Source: CAYWVR01 sp964461715
GTDB lineage: Bacteria; Planctomycetota; Phycisphaerae; FEN-1346
DNA length: 64,000 nucleotides
Assembly: GCA_964461715.1 (NCBI GenBank)
Contig: CAYWVR010000005.1
Span: 68,843 to 132,842, forward strand
Reading direction: 5' to 3'
A program made the position numbers and the translations under genes. The notes under the pieces were generated by a model. It did not search any database. It was not told the origin of the DNA and saw only the letters and a program-made list of their open reading frames with translations. Below are positions 51,818-60,913 of the stretch, piece after piece. Positions within the stretch are counted from its first letter, which is position 1. Each line of letters opens with the position of its first letter.

Positions 51818-52840
51818 TTACGATGCGCCGGCGGGCAGCGGCCCCAGGCCCACGCGTTCCCGGACCTCGTCGAGGGTGGTGCGGGCGACGGCCCGAGCGC
51901 GGGCGGCCCCGTCGGCGAGGATCGCGTCGAGACGCTCCGGGTGGGCTTCGAGCTCCTCGCGTCGGGCGCGCGGCCCGGCGAGGTGCTCGACCAGGATTTC
52001 GGCCAGGCGTTTCTTGCAGTCCGTGCAGCCCCACTTGGCCTCGCGGCACTTCTCGGCGATCTCGTCGTACTCCCCGGGCGCGAACGTCTTGTACCACTGG
52101 CAGACATTGCATTGCTCGGGGTGGCCGGGGTCGGCGAAGCGGATGCGCTTCGGGTCGGTGATCATCGTCCGGACCTTCTCGCGGATCGCCTCCGGCGGGT
52201 CGGCGAGGTCGATCTGGTTGCCGTAGCTTTTCGACATCTTCCGGCGGTCGAGGCCCAGGAGACGCGCCGAGGCCGTGAGCTTCGCGCGGGGCTCGACGAG
52301 AACCTCCCGGCCCACCAGGTGATTGAACCGGCGCACCAGTTCCCGCGCCAGTTCCAGGTGCGGGAGCTGGTCCTCGCCGACCGGAACGGCGTCGGCCTTG
52401 TAGATGACGATGTCGGCCGTCTGGAGGACGGGATACCCGAGGAACGCGTAGTTATGGATATCCTTGTTCTTGATCTGCCGGAGCTGCTCCTTGTACGTGG
52501 GGTTCCGTTCGAGCCACCCGATGGGGGCGTAGGCCGAGAGGATCAGGTGCAGCTCGGCGTGTTCCGGCACGTCGCTCTGGCGAAAGATGACGCTCCGCTC
52601 GGGGTCCAGGCCGCACGCCAGGAAATCGACGGTGACCTCGCGGGTGTGGTCGGCGATGGCGTCGGGGGCCTCGTACTCGCTCATGAGGGCGTGGTAGTCG
52701 GCGACCATGAAGAAGCAGTCGCAGGTGTCCTGGAGGTCGCGCCAGTTGGCGAGGGCCCCGACCAGGTTCCCCAGGTGGAGCTTCCCCGTCGGCCGCATCC
52801 CCGACAGAATCCGCGTCCGCTTCTCCTTGCCCTCGGCCAT
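51818..52840 (-). CDS. trpS: Tryptophanyl-tRNA synthetase
   Basis: 340 residues. Class I motifs: the HIGH variant GKLHLGNLVGAL and KMSKS in RRKMSKSYGNQI; YPVLQTADIVIY and VPVGEDQLPHLELARELVRR are TrpRS-specific. It also contains a cysteine set (CNVCQW, CTDC) as in TrpRS forms that bind a metal or iron-sulfur centre. ATG 52840 is chosen over TTG 52861 because AGGAGG lies nine bases upstream of the ATG. It follows the M50 protease by 13 bases. Confidence 0.94.
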   Translation of the reverse strand: MAEGKEKRTRILSGMRPTGKLHLGNLVGALANWRDLQDTCDCFFMVADYHALMSEYEAPDAIADHTREVTVDFLACGLDPERSVIFRQSDVPEHAELHLILSAYAPIGWLERNPTYKEQLRQIKNKDIHNYAFLGYPVLQTADIVIYKADAVPVGEDQLPHLELARELVRRFNHLVGREVLVEPRAKLTASARLLGLDRRKMSKSYGNQIDLADPPEAIREKVRTMITDPKRIRFADPGHPEQCNVCQWYKTFAPGEYDEIAEKCREAKWGCTDCKKRLAEILVEHLAGPRARREELEAHPERLDAILADGAARARAVARTTLDEVRERVGLGPLPAGAS

Positions 52841-52853
52841 CGCCTGCGTCCTC

Positions 52854-53522
52854 CTATCCAAGCCACTGGGGGTACAGGTACACGCCCGCGTCGATGCCCG
52901 TGGCGAAGAGGACCACGAAGATCACCGCCAGCGACAGGAAGCCCGTCATCAGGTTCAACACCACCACGCCCATCAGCAGGATGGGCCCGAACCGGCTCAG
53001 CGCGTTGTAGCGCATGGCCGCGTTCCGGGGCAACAGGTTACGCAGGATATGCGAGCCGTCAAGCGGGAAGATGGGCAGGAGGTTGAAAAGGCCCAGCCCG
53101 AAGTTGACAAGGATGGCCATGCCCATCATCTGCCAGAGGGCGACCGCCACCTCGCCGGTCGGCACGAGGCCCGCCATCACCAGACCCCGGGCCAGCAGCG
53201 CGAGCCCCGCCGCCACCACGAAGTTGGCCGCGATCCCCGCCCCGGAGATGAGGATGTCGTCGCGGCGGGCGGTCTGGTCGTCGAGGTTCCGCCGGTCCAC
53301 CGGCACGGGTTTGGCCCATCCGATGGGGCCGAAGAGGAGGCAGATCGTGCCGATCGGGTCGAGGTGGGCGATGGGGTTGAAGGTGAGCCGCCCCGCCCGG
53401 GCCGCCGTGTCGTCGCCGCACCGGAAGGCCACGTAGCCGTGCATGAACTCGTGGAGCGTCAGTGCAAACAGGACGACCGGCAGCCGGATCACCAAGTCCA
53501 GGATGTCGAGGCCGAAGAGCAT
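52854..53522 (-). CDS. Site-2-protease-family (M50) membrane metallopeptidase
   Basis: 222 residues, five or so membrane helices. ALTLHEFMHGYVAF carries the zinc motif HExxH at 24-28; FPLDGSHILRNLLP gives the third ligand aspartate. AGRLTFNPIAHLDPIGTI is typical of the short YwhC-like branch that commonly precedes trpS and scpA in bacteria. Cuts proteins within the membrane; target unknown. First gene of the operon; no strong ribosome site at ATG 53522. Divergent from dapF. Confidence 0.9.
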   Translation of the reverse strand: MLFGLDILDLVIRLPVVLFALTLHEFMHGYVAFRCGDDTAARAGRLTFNPIAHLDPIGTICLLFGPIGWAKPVPVDRRNLDDQTARRDDILISGAGIAANFVVAAGLALLARGLVMAGLVPTGEVAVALWQMMGMAILVNFGLGLFNLLPIFPLDGSHILRNLLPRNAAMRYNALSRFGPILLMGVVVLNLMTGFLSLAVIFVVLFATGIDAGVYLYPQWLG

Positions 53523-53574
53523 GGGGCGACTGTAGCCGGTGCGACGGGGCAGGGCAAGGGCGAAGCGCCAAGGC

Positions 53575-53631
53575 GGAAGTGGGAAGTCGGAAGTCCCTTT
53601 GCCGCACTTTCCACTTCGCACTTTCCACTGC
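53575..53631. repeat. Paired inverted heptanucleotide arrays upstream of dapF
   Basis: Three units GGAAGTG/GGAAGTC/GGAAGTC (53575-53595) and four complementary-type units GCACTTT, CCACTTC, GCACTTT, CCACTGC (53604-53631), all period seven. The arrays face each other and can form an imperfect stem. The dapF -35 box (53622-53627) lies inside the second array. Confidence 0.7.
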
Positions 53632-53650
53632 CGACGGGTCGCACTATAAT
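53622..53650 (+). promoter_or_regulatory. Promoter of dapF
   Basis: TTTCCA (53622-53627), 17 bases, perfect TATAAT (53645-53650), 30 bases before ATG 53680. The -35 box is part of the heptamer array. Confidence 0.6.
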
Positions 53651-53679
53651 CGCGCCACGCGTTTCACGGGGAGGACCGT

Positions 53680-54519
53680 ATGCACTTTGCCAAGCTACAC
53701 GGGGCCGGAAACGATTACGTGTTCGTCGACGGGTTCGAGACAACGATCGCCGATCCTGCCTCGCTCGCCCGCCGCCTTTCGGACCGCCACTTCGGCGTCG
53801 GGGCGGACGGGCTCATCCTGTGCCTCCCGCCCGCCGAGGGGGGCGACGTCCGCATGCGCATGTTCAACGCCGACGGGTCCGAGGGCGAGATGTGCGGCAA
53901 CGGGGTCCGCTGCCTCGCGAAGTTTGCCGCCGACCGCGACCGCGCCTCGGGCGACGTCGTCCGCGTCGAGACCCTCGCGGGCATGCGGGAGGTGACGCTC
54001 CTCAGGGAAGACGGGGTCGTCGTGGGAGGCCGTGTCAGCATGGGGCGGCCCATTCTCGCCCCGCCGGAGATTCCCGTCAACGTCCCCGGCGACCGGGCCG
54101 TCGACGTTCCCCTGGCCGTCGAGGGACGCGACCTCGCCATGACCTGCGTCGGCATGGGCAACCCCCACGCGATCTTCTACGTCGAGGAAGCCGCCGCCTG
54201 GCCCCTCGACGCGCTTGGGCCGATCATCGAGCACCTGCCGATCTTCCCGAATCGCATCAACGTCCACGTTGTCCAGGTGGTGGCGGCGGACGAGGCGATC
54301 GTGCGGACGTGGGAGCGGGGAACCGGCTTGACGCTGGCCTGTGGGACGGGGGCCGGCGCCGTGTGCGTCGCGGGGGTCCTGACGGGACGGACCGGACGGA
54401 CGCTCCGGACCCGCGTCCCGGGCGGCGATCTGGAGGTGGCCTGGCCCGCCGACGACGCGGAGGTCATGCTGACGGGGCCCGCGGCCGAGGTCTTCACAGG
54501 GGAGGTCCCGGTCGAGTGA
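53680..54519 (+). CDS. dapF: Diaminopimelate epimerase
   Basis: 279 residues. FAKLHGAGNDYVFVDGFE opens the enzyme; MCGNGVRC holds the first catalytic cysteine (C72) and LACGTGAGAV the second (C221); RMFNADGSEGE and GNPHAIFYVE are conserved. Converts LL- to meso-diaminopimelate for lysine and peptidoglycan. GGGAGG precedes ATG 53680. The transporter binding protein follows after 26 bases, so the two units may share transcription. Confidence 0.95.
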   Translation: MHFAKLHGAGNDYVFVDGFETTIADPASLARRLSDRHFGVGADGLILCLPPAEGGDVRMRMFNADGSEGEMCGNGVRCLAKFAADRDRASGDVVRVETLAGMREVTLLREDGVVVGGRVSMGRPILAPPEIPVNVPGDRAVDVPLAVEGRDLAMTCVGMGNPHAIFYVEEAAAWPLDALGPIIEHLPIFPNRINVHVVQVVAADEAIVRTWERGTGLTLACGTGAGAVCVAGVLTGRTGRTLRTRVPGGDLEVAWPADDAEVMLTGPAAEVFTGEVPVE

Positions 54520-54545
54520 GAGGCGAGAGGGTGGATCGGGCCGGG

Positions 54546-56294
54546 ATGAGGAGCGGGCCAAGAGCGGCCATGCGGCGTGGGTGGGGGTGCCGCTGGCGGT
54601 TGGTCCACCCGGGGCACACGACCGGCGCCGTGCTCCTTGCCCTGTTCCTCTTGGTCGGTCCCATCCTGGCCGAGATTCCCGACTTTACGCCGGAACAGAC
54701 GGGCGGGACGCTGCGGCGGAACATGAGCAGCGAGCCCCAGAACCTTAATCCCCTCACCGGCAAGGACCTTTACGAGCGGATCGTCAACGATTACGTCTTT
54801 GAGACGCTCCTGACGCGGAACCTCGACACCCTGGAGCTCGAGGGCGTCCTGGCCGAGCGTTGGGAGATGAGCGAGGAGGGTCGCGTCATCACCTTCCACC
54901 TGCGGCCGGAGGCGTGTTTCTCCGACGGGACGCCCGTGACGGCCGACGACGTCGTCTTCTCCTTCGAGACGGTCCGGAACCCCGAGATCGACGCCGGAAG
55001 TGCCGCCTCCTACCTCGAAGACTGCGAACGGTGCGAGAAGGTCGACGACCACACGGTCCGATTCGTGTGGACAAAGAAATACTTCAAGACCCTCGAATCG
55101 AGCGGCAACCTCTTCCCCATCCTTCCGAAGCACATTTACGAGACGCACGTGACGGGCGAGGGCGGGGCCACGCGCTTCAACGACTTGACGCAGGGGTTCG
55201 TCGGCTCCGGGCCGTACGTCTTCGAGCGGTGGTCGACGGGCCAGGAGATCGTCCTGGCGCGCAACGCGCGGTACTACGGCAAGCCCCGGGCCTTCGACCG
55301 CATCGTCTTCCGCCTGATCAGCGAGGAGCAGGCCTCCGTCCAGGCGTTCCTGAGCGGCCGCCTTGACGACCTCTCCCTCAGCCCCGAATGGTGGGTCAAG
55401 CTGAAGGACCACCCCGAGCGCGGCCGGGCGTTCCGGATGTACCGCTACTCGACGCCCGCGAACGGGTACTCGTTTATCGGCTGGAACAACGAAAAGTACG
55501 CGTACGGGACGGGCACGGAGGCGGGCGAGACCGCCGTGGGCCACCCCCATCCCCTTTTCGGAGACCCTCGCGTCCGCCGGGCCATGACCCACCTCGTGGC
55601 CCGCGAGGTCCTCCTCAAGCACCTCTACAAGGACGTCGGCCAAGTGGCCACGGGGCCCTTCTGGCCGAAGTCGCCTCAGCACGACCCGACGATCGAACCC
55701 CTCTCGTTCGACCGGGCCCGGGCCCTGGCCCTGCTGGCCGAGGCGGGCTGGAAGGACCGCGACGACGACGGGTGGCTGGAGAACGAGGCCAAGGAACGCT
55801 TCGCCTTCGAGTTCTCCATCCCCGCCGGGAACCAGATGACGCGGGACCTCGCGCGGATCCTCAAGGAGGAGTTCCGCCGCGTCGGCATCGACTGCACCAT
55901 CCGCTTCGTCGAGTGGGCCGTCTTCGTCCTGAAGCTCGATACGCGGGACTTCGACGCCGTGACGCTCGCCTGGGGCGGGGGCGGTGTGGAAAGCGACCCG
56001 TTCCAAATCTGGCACAGCCACCAGATTGCCAACCGCGGCCATAACTTCATCAGCTTCCGCAACGCCGAGGCCGACCGCCTCATCATGGAGGCCCGGGCCG
56101 AGCTCGACCCCGAGCGGCGGCACGTCCTCTACCGCCGTTTCCACCGCCTGCTGCACGAGCTCCAGCCTTACACGTTCTTCATCGCGCGGGAGAGCCTGCG
56201 GCTCGTGTCGACCCGGGTGGAGGGCGCCGTGGTCCGGCCGGGGGGCATGGACACCGAGGAATGGTGGATTCCGCCCGAGAAGCGGCGCCGCTAG
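54546..56294 (+). CDS. Peptide/dipeptide ABC transporter substrate-binding protein (SBP_bac_5)
   Basis: About 582 residues. The N-terminus has a Sec signal (TGAVLLALFLLVGPILA, at about 25-41), then SEPQNLNPLTGKDLYERIVN, the typical Opp/Dpp opening, RWEMSEEGRVITFHLRPEA, FSDGTPVTADDVVFSFETV, and the C-terminal lobe with FQIWHSHQIANRGHNFISFR. No lipobox, so it may be free in the periplasm. The start is uncertain: GTG 54531, ATG 54546 and ATG 54570 are all in frame. First gene of a complete five-gene importer. Confidence 0.9.
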   Translation: MRSGPRAAMRRGWGCRWRLVHPGHTTGAVLLALFLLVGPILAEIPDFTPEQTGGTLRRNMSSEPQNLNPLTGKDLYERIVNDYVFETLLTRNLDTLELEGVLAERWEMSEEGRVITFHLRPEACFSDGTPVTADDVVFSFETVRNPEIDAGSAASYLEDCERCEKVDDHTVRFVWTKKYFKTLESSGNLFPILPKHIYETHVTGEGGATRFNDLTQGFVGSGPYVFERWSTGQEIVLARNARYYGKPRAFDRIVFRLISEEQASVQAFLSGRLDDLSLSPEWWVKLKDHPERGRAFRMYRYSTPANGYSFIGWNNEKYAYGTGTEAGETAVGHPHPLFGDPRVRRAMTHLVAREVLLKHLYKDVGQVATGPFWPKSPQHDPTIEPLSFDRARALALLAEAGWKDRDDDGWLENEAKERFAFEFSIPAGNQMTRDLARILKEEFRRVGIDCTIRFVEWAVFVLKLDTRDFDAVTLAWGGGGVESDPFQIWHSHQIANRGHNFISFRNAEADRLIMEARAELDPERRHVLYRRFHRLLHELQPYTFFIARESLRLVSTRVEGAVVRPGGMDTEEWWIPPEKRRR

Positions 56295-56304
56295 GAGGCC
56301 GGTT

Positions 56305-57468
56305 CTGAAGACGTACGTCGCCAAGCGGCTGCTCTTGATGATCCCGACGCTCCTCGGGATCACGCTGCTGGCGTACGCCATCGTCCGTCTCGCCCCCGGC
56401 GACCCCATCGAGGCGATGATCCGGACCCAGGCCGGCGACATCAACCCCCAGGTCTTCGCCACCGAGGCCGACGCCATCCGCGAGCGGCTCGGCCTCAAGG
56501 ACTACAACCTCTGGGGCACGGACCCCGACCGCATCGACGCCGCCGAGAAGATTCTCAACCTCTTCTACGGCTATGGGCGGTGGATGGGGAACATGCTCCG
56601 GGGCAACTTCGGCGAAAGCATGACCCGGACGACCGCCGAGGGGTCGAAGAGCCCGGCGGCCCTGTTCCTGGAGCGGGCCCGCATCACGGTGCCCCTGAAC
56701 ATCGCCGCCCAGGTCCTCATCTTCGTCGTCGCGATCCCCATCGGCCTGGCCTCGGCCCGGTACCAGGGCCGCGCCTTCGACCGGGTCTCGACCCTCGGGC
56801 TGCTTCTGTTCTGGAGCATCCCGGCCATCCTCGCGGGGACGCTGCTCCAGGGGTACCTGGGGCAGGGCGGAGGGGGTGTCGGGTGGTTTCCGCCCTACGG
56901 GCTTCACGGCGAGGACTACGTCACCTACGACATCTTCCCCGCGTGGCCGGAGGGCGAAGGCGTCGGCGGGTACCTCGGCCTGATGTGGAACCACTGGGGC
57001 GCCGCCGCCGGGCCCACGCCGCACACCGGCCTCGTCGGATACCTCCTGGACCTGGCGTGGCACGTGGCCCTGCCGCTCGTGTGCCTGGTGTACGGGGGCC
57101 TGGCGTACCTGGCGAAGCTCGGGCGGGCGAGCCTGCTCGAGAACCTCCGGGCCGATTACGTCCGCACGGCCCGCGCCAAGGGCCTCCCGGAGAATAAGGT
57201 GATCTATCGCCATGCCCTCCGCAACAGTCTTCTGCCGATGATCACGACGATGGTCATGATGCTGCCGGCCCTGCTGGGCGGGGCCGTCATCGTCGAGAAA
57301 ATCTTCACCATCCACGGCATGGGTCTCCTGATGGTCGATGCCGCCACCAGCCGCGACCTCGCCGTCGTCATGTTCGGCACGCTCGTCTTCGGGACGCTGA
57401 CGCTCGTGGCGATGCTGGCCGCGGACCTGTTGTACGCGTGGGCCGATCCGAGGGTCCGCTATGAGTGA
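56305..57468 (+). CDS. Peptide ABC transporter permease (DppB-like) with CTG start
   Basis: 387 residues. KTYVAKRLLLMIPTLLGITL is the typical N-terminus of this permease; membrane helices follow, including PLNIAAQVLIFVVAIPIGLA, and the EAA loop is ENLRADYVRTARAKGLPENK. No ATG, GTG or TTG is available near the true N-terminus. A CTG at 56305 sits six bases after a perfect AGGAGG (56293-56298) and restores the family N-terminus, so CTG is the likely start. An insertion with FPPYGLHGEDYVTYDIFPAW separates central helices. It overlaps the next permease by eight bases. Confidence 0.9.
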   Translation: MKTYVAKRLLLMIPTLLGITLLAYAIVRLAPGDPIEAMIRTQAGDINPQVFATEADAIRERLGLKDYNLWGTDPDRIDAAEKILNLFYGYGRWMGNMLRGNFGESMTRTTAEGSKSPAALFLERARITVPLNIAAQVLIFVVAIPIGLASARYQGRAFDRVSTLGLLLFWSIPAILAGTLLQGYLGQGGGGVGWFPPYGLHGEDYVTYDIFPAWPEGEGVGGYLGLMWNHWGAAAGPTPHTGLVGYLLDLAWHVALPLVCLVYGGLAYLAKLGRASLLENLRADYVRTARAKGLPENKVIYRHALRNSLLPMITTMVMMLPALLGGAVIVEKIFTIHGMGLLMVDAATSRDLAVVMFGTLVFGTLTLVAMLAADLLYAWADPRVRYE

Positions 57469-58675
57469 GCCGGTCACGATCCCCGAAGGCCAGGCCGCCG
57501 CCTCCGTCCTCGGTCCGCCCAAGACGTACGGGTCGATCGTGTGGGGCCAGCTCAAGAAGCGTCCGAGCGCGATCGCGAGCCTCGTCGTGGTCATCCTCCT
57601 GGCGGTGCTGGCGGTGGGGGCGCCCTTCATCGGCGGCGAGGTGCCCATTCGCTGGGTCGAGGACGGCCGGGCCACGTGGCCGATCTTCGCGTACCTGACG
57701 AACGCCGAGTACGTCGCCATGGCGGCGCTCGTCCTGGCCCTCGCCCTGCCGCTGACGACGCGGCTCCTCCGGCCGCGCGCCCAGCGCATGGGCGGCAACC
57801 CGCTGCTGCGGGCGATCGGGCTGCACCTGGCGATCCTGGCGGCCCTGGCCCTGGCGCTCGAAGCCGCGCGCGACCCGGTCCGAGCCTACGGCTTCTACCT
57901 GGAACGGGCCACGCAGGCCGACGCCGCCTGGTTCCCGCCGCTGGCCTACCCGCGGAACCCGGGCTACGCCGAGCTGGCGAACAAGCTCCAGCCGCCCTCC
58001 CGGGCCCACCCTTTCGGGACCGGGCGCCTGGGCGACGACCTCCTGATCGGCATCCTCTACGGGGCCCGGACAGCCCTCTCCATCGGCTTCGTGGCGGTGG
58101 GTATCAGTCTGGTGATCGGAGTGCTGTTGGGGGCGGCGGCGGGGAACTTCGGGGGCACGCTGGACCTGGCCCTGACGCGGCTGGCCGAAATCTTTATGTG
58201 CATTCCGCGCCTCATTCTCATTATCATCATGCTGACGGTCATTCCGCCCCAGTGGCTGCCGCCCGTCTGGACGACCGTCGTCGTGCTGGGCCTGACCGGC
58301 TGGACGGGGACGTACCGGCTGATGCGGGCGGAGCTCTTGCGCATCCGCGGCGAGGACTACATGACCGCCGCCCGGGCCCTCGGCGTCGGCACGGGGCGGC
58401 TGCTGGTGCGGCACGCGGTGCCGAACGGCTTGGCGCCGATCCTGGTGGGGGCGACGTTCGGCATCGCCGGCGCGGTGTTCCTCGAATCGACGCTCGCGTT
58501 CCTGAACCTCGTCTCGACGCCCTCCTGGGGCACGGTCCTCAACGACAGCCGCGAGCAGCTTGAAGCTTGGTGGATGTGGGCCGCCAGCGGCGGCGCCATC
58601 TTCGTCACCGTCTTCGCGTATAACCTCCTGGGCGAGGGGATCAGGGACGCCATCGATCCGAGACTGAAGGTATGA
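57461..58675 (+). CDS. Peptide ABC transporter permease (DppC-like)
   Basis: 404 residues, longer than the usual 290-300. An N-terminal helix (SAIASLVVVILLAVLAVGAP) is followed by an inserted two-helix segment (YVAMAALVLALALPL; AIGLHLAILAALALALEA) before the conserved core HPFGTGRLGDDLLIGILYGA. The EAA loop is IRGEDYMTAARALGVGTGRL. Pairs with the upstream permease. Start overlaps the previous stop. A 112-base gap with hairpin and heptamers separates it from the ATPase genes. Confidence 0.92.
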   Translation: MSEPVTIPEGQAAASVLGPPKTYGSIVWGQLKKRPSAIASLVVVILLAVLAVGAPFIGGEVPIRWVEDGRATWPIFAYLTNAEYVAMAALVLALALPLTTRLLRPRAQRMGGNPLLRAIGLHLAILAALALALEAARDPVRAYGFYLERATQADAAWFPPLAYPRNPGYAELANKLQPPSRAHPFGTGRLGDDLLIGILYGARTALSIGFVAVGISLVIGVLLGAAAGNFGGTLDLALTRLAEIFMCIPRLILIIIMLTVIPPQWLPPVWTTVVVLGLTGWTGTYRLMRAELLRIRGEDYMTAARALGVGTGRLLVRHAVPNGLAPILVGATFGIAGAVFLESTLAFLNLVSTPSWGTVLNDSREQLEAWWMWAASGGAIFVTVFAYNLLGEGIRDAIDPRLKV

Positions 58676-58702
58676 TTTTCGAGTGCCGATGGTCGAGTCA
58701 GC

Positions 58703-58770
58703 GGCGACGGCGCGCGGGTGCCCGTGCCGTTGCCGTCAGATCGAAAATCGAGAATCGACAATCGTAAATC
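58703..58770. repeat. Hairpin and ATCGANA heptamer array inside the transporter operon
   Basis: GGCGACGGC (58703-58711) pairs with GCCGTTGCC (58726-58734) over nine pairs. Then four period-seven units follow: ATCGAAA, ATCGAGA, ATCGACA, ATCGTAA, plus ATC (58740-58770). The gap lies between permease and ATPase genes and may hold a processing or attenuation signal. Confidence 0.65.
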
Positions 58771-58787
58771 CAGGACAGGACCGCCTT

Positions 58788-59818
<1,031 letters not shown>

Positions 59819-59822
<4 letters not shown>

Positions 59823-60859
59823 CCCATGCCGCCCCCGCTCCCCCCGCCGATGCCGAGGCCGTCCTCCTCCGGGTGCGCGACCTGAAGACGCACTTCCCCG
59901 TGCGGCGGGGCCTGTTCGGCCGGACCATCGGCCACGTCCGCGCCGTCGACGGGGTCTCCTTCGACCTCAAGCGGGGGCGGACGCTCGGCCTGGTGGGCGA
60001 GTCGGGCTGCGGCAAGACGACGACGGGCCGCACGCTGCTTCGCCTCATTCCCGCCACGGGCGGCACGGTTCGCTTCGAGGGCCGAGACGTCTTCGACCTC
60101 GACGCCGCCGAAATGCGGGCCCTCCGCCGCGACATGCAGATCATCTTCCAGGACCCCTTCGGCAGCCTGAACCCGCGGATGACCGTTGGGGCCATCGTCG
60201 GCGAGGCCCTGAGCGTCCACGGCGTGGCGCGCGGCCGGGAGCGCCAGGACCGCGTGGCAAGTCTGCTGGAGCGGGTCGGCCTCAGTCCCGCCCATCGCAA
60301 CCGCTACCCCCACGAGTTCTCCGGCGGGCAGCGGCAGCGGATCGGCATCGCCCGGGCCCTCGCCCTCGAGCCGAAGTTCATCGTCTGCGACGAGCCGGTC
60401 AGCGCCCTGGACGTCTCCATCCAGGCCCAAATCCTCAATCTCCTCGAGCGGCTCCAGGAGGAGCTGGGCTTGGCGTACCTCTTCATCGCCCACGACCTGG
60501 CGGTCGTCAGCCACACGAGCGACGACGTCGCCGTCATGTACCTCGGAAAGATCGTCGAGATGGCCCCCTCCGACGCCCTCTACGCCGGGCCGCTCCACCC
60601 GTACACCCAGTGCCTCATGTCCGCCGTCCCCCGCGAGCATCCCGACGAGGTCCGGGAACGCATCGTGCCGCGCGGCGAGGTGCCCAGTCCGATGAACCCG
60701 CCCTCCGGGTGCCCGTTCCATCCGCGATGCCCGTGGGCCTTCGAGCGGTGTTCGGTCGAGGCGCCCGAGCTGCGGCCCGTCGAGCATCGGCCCGACCACG
60801 TCGTCGCGTGCCACCTGCAGCACGGACCGGGGCCCGAGGCGGCGGCGGCCCGTGAATAA
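59819..60859 (+). CDS. Peptide ABC transporter ATP-binding protein (DppF/OppF-like)
   Basis: 346 residues. DLKTHFPVRRGLFGRTIGHV with the extra OppF-type N-terminus, Walker A GESGCGKTT, FQDPFGSLNPRM, signature FSGGQRQRIGIARAL, Walker B FIVCDEPVSALD, and CPFHPRCPWAFERC at the C-terminus. Forms a heterodimer with the upstream ATPase. ATG 59819 overlaps the previous stop. Last gene of the transporter. Confidence 0.94.
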
Positions 60860-60913
60860 TCTCGCGACCTTGTCCGACCGATAAAGAAGGGCGGGACCCG
60901 TGAAGGAGAAACC

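Noticed and set aside
54177..56498. A 773-codon minus-strand frame
   Set aside because: Opposite the substrate-binding protein gene, with no domain of its own.
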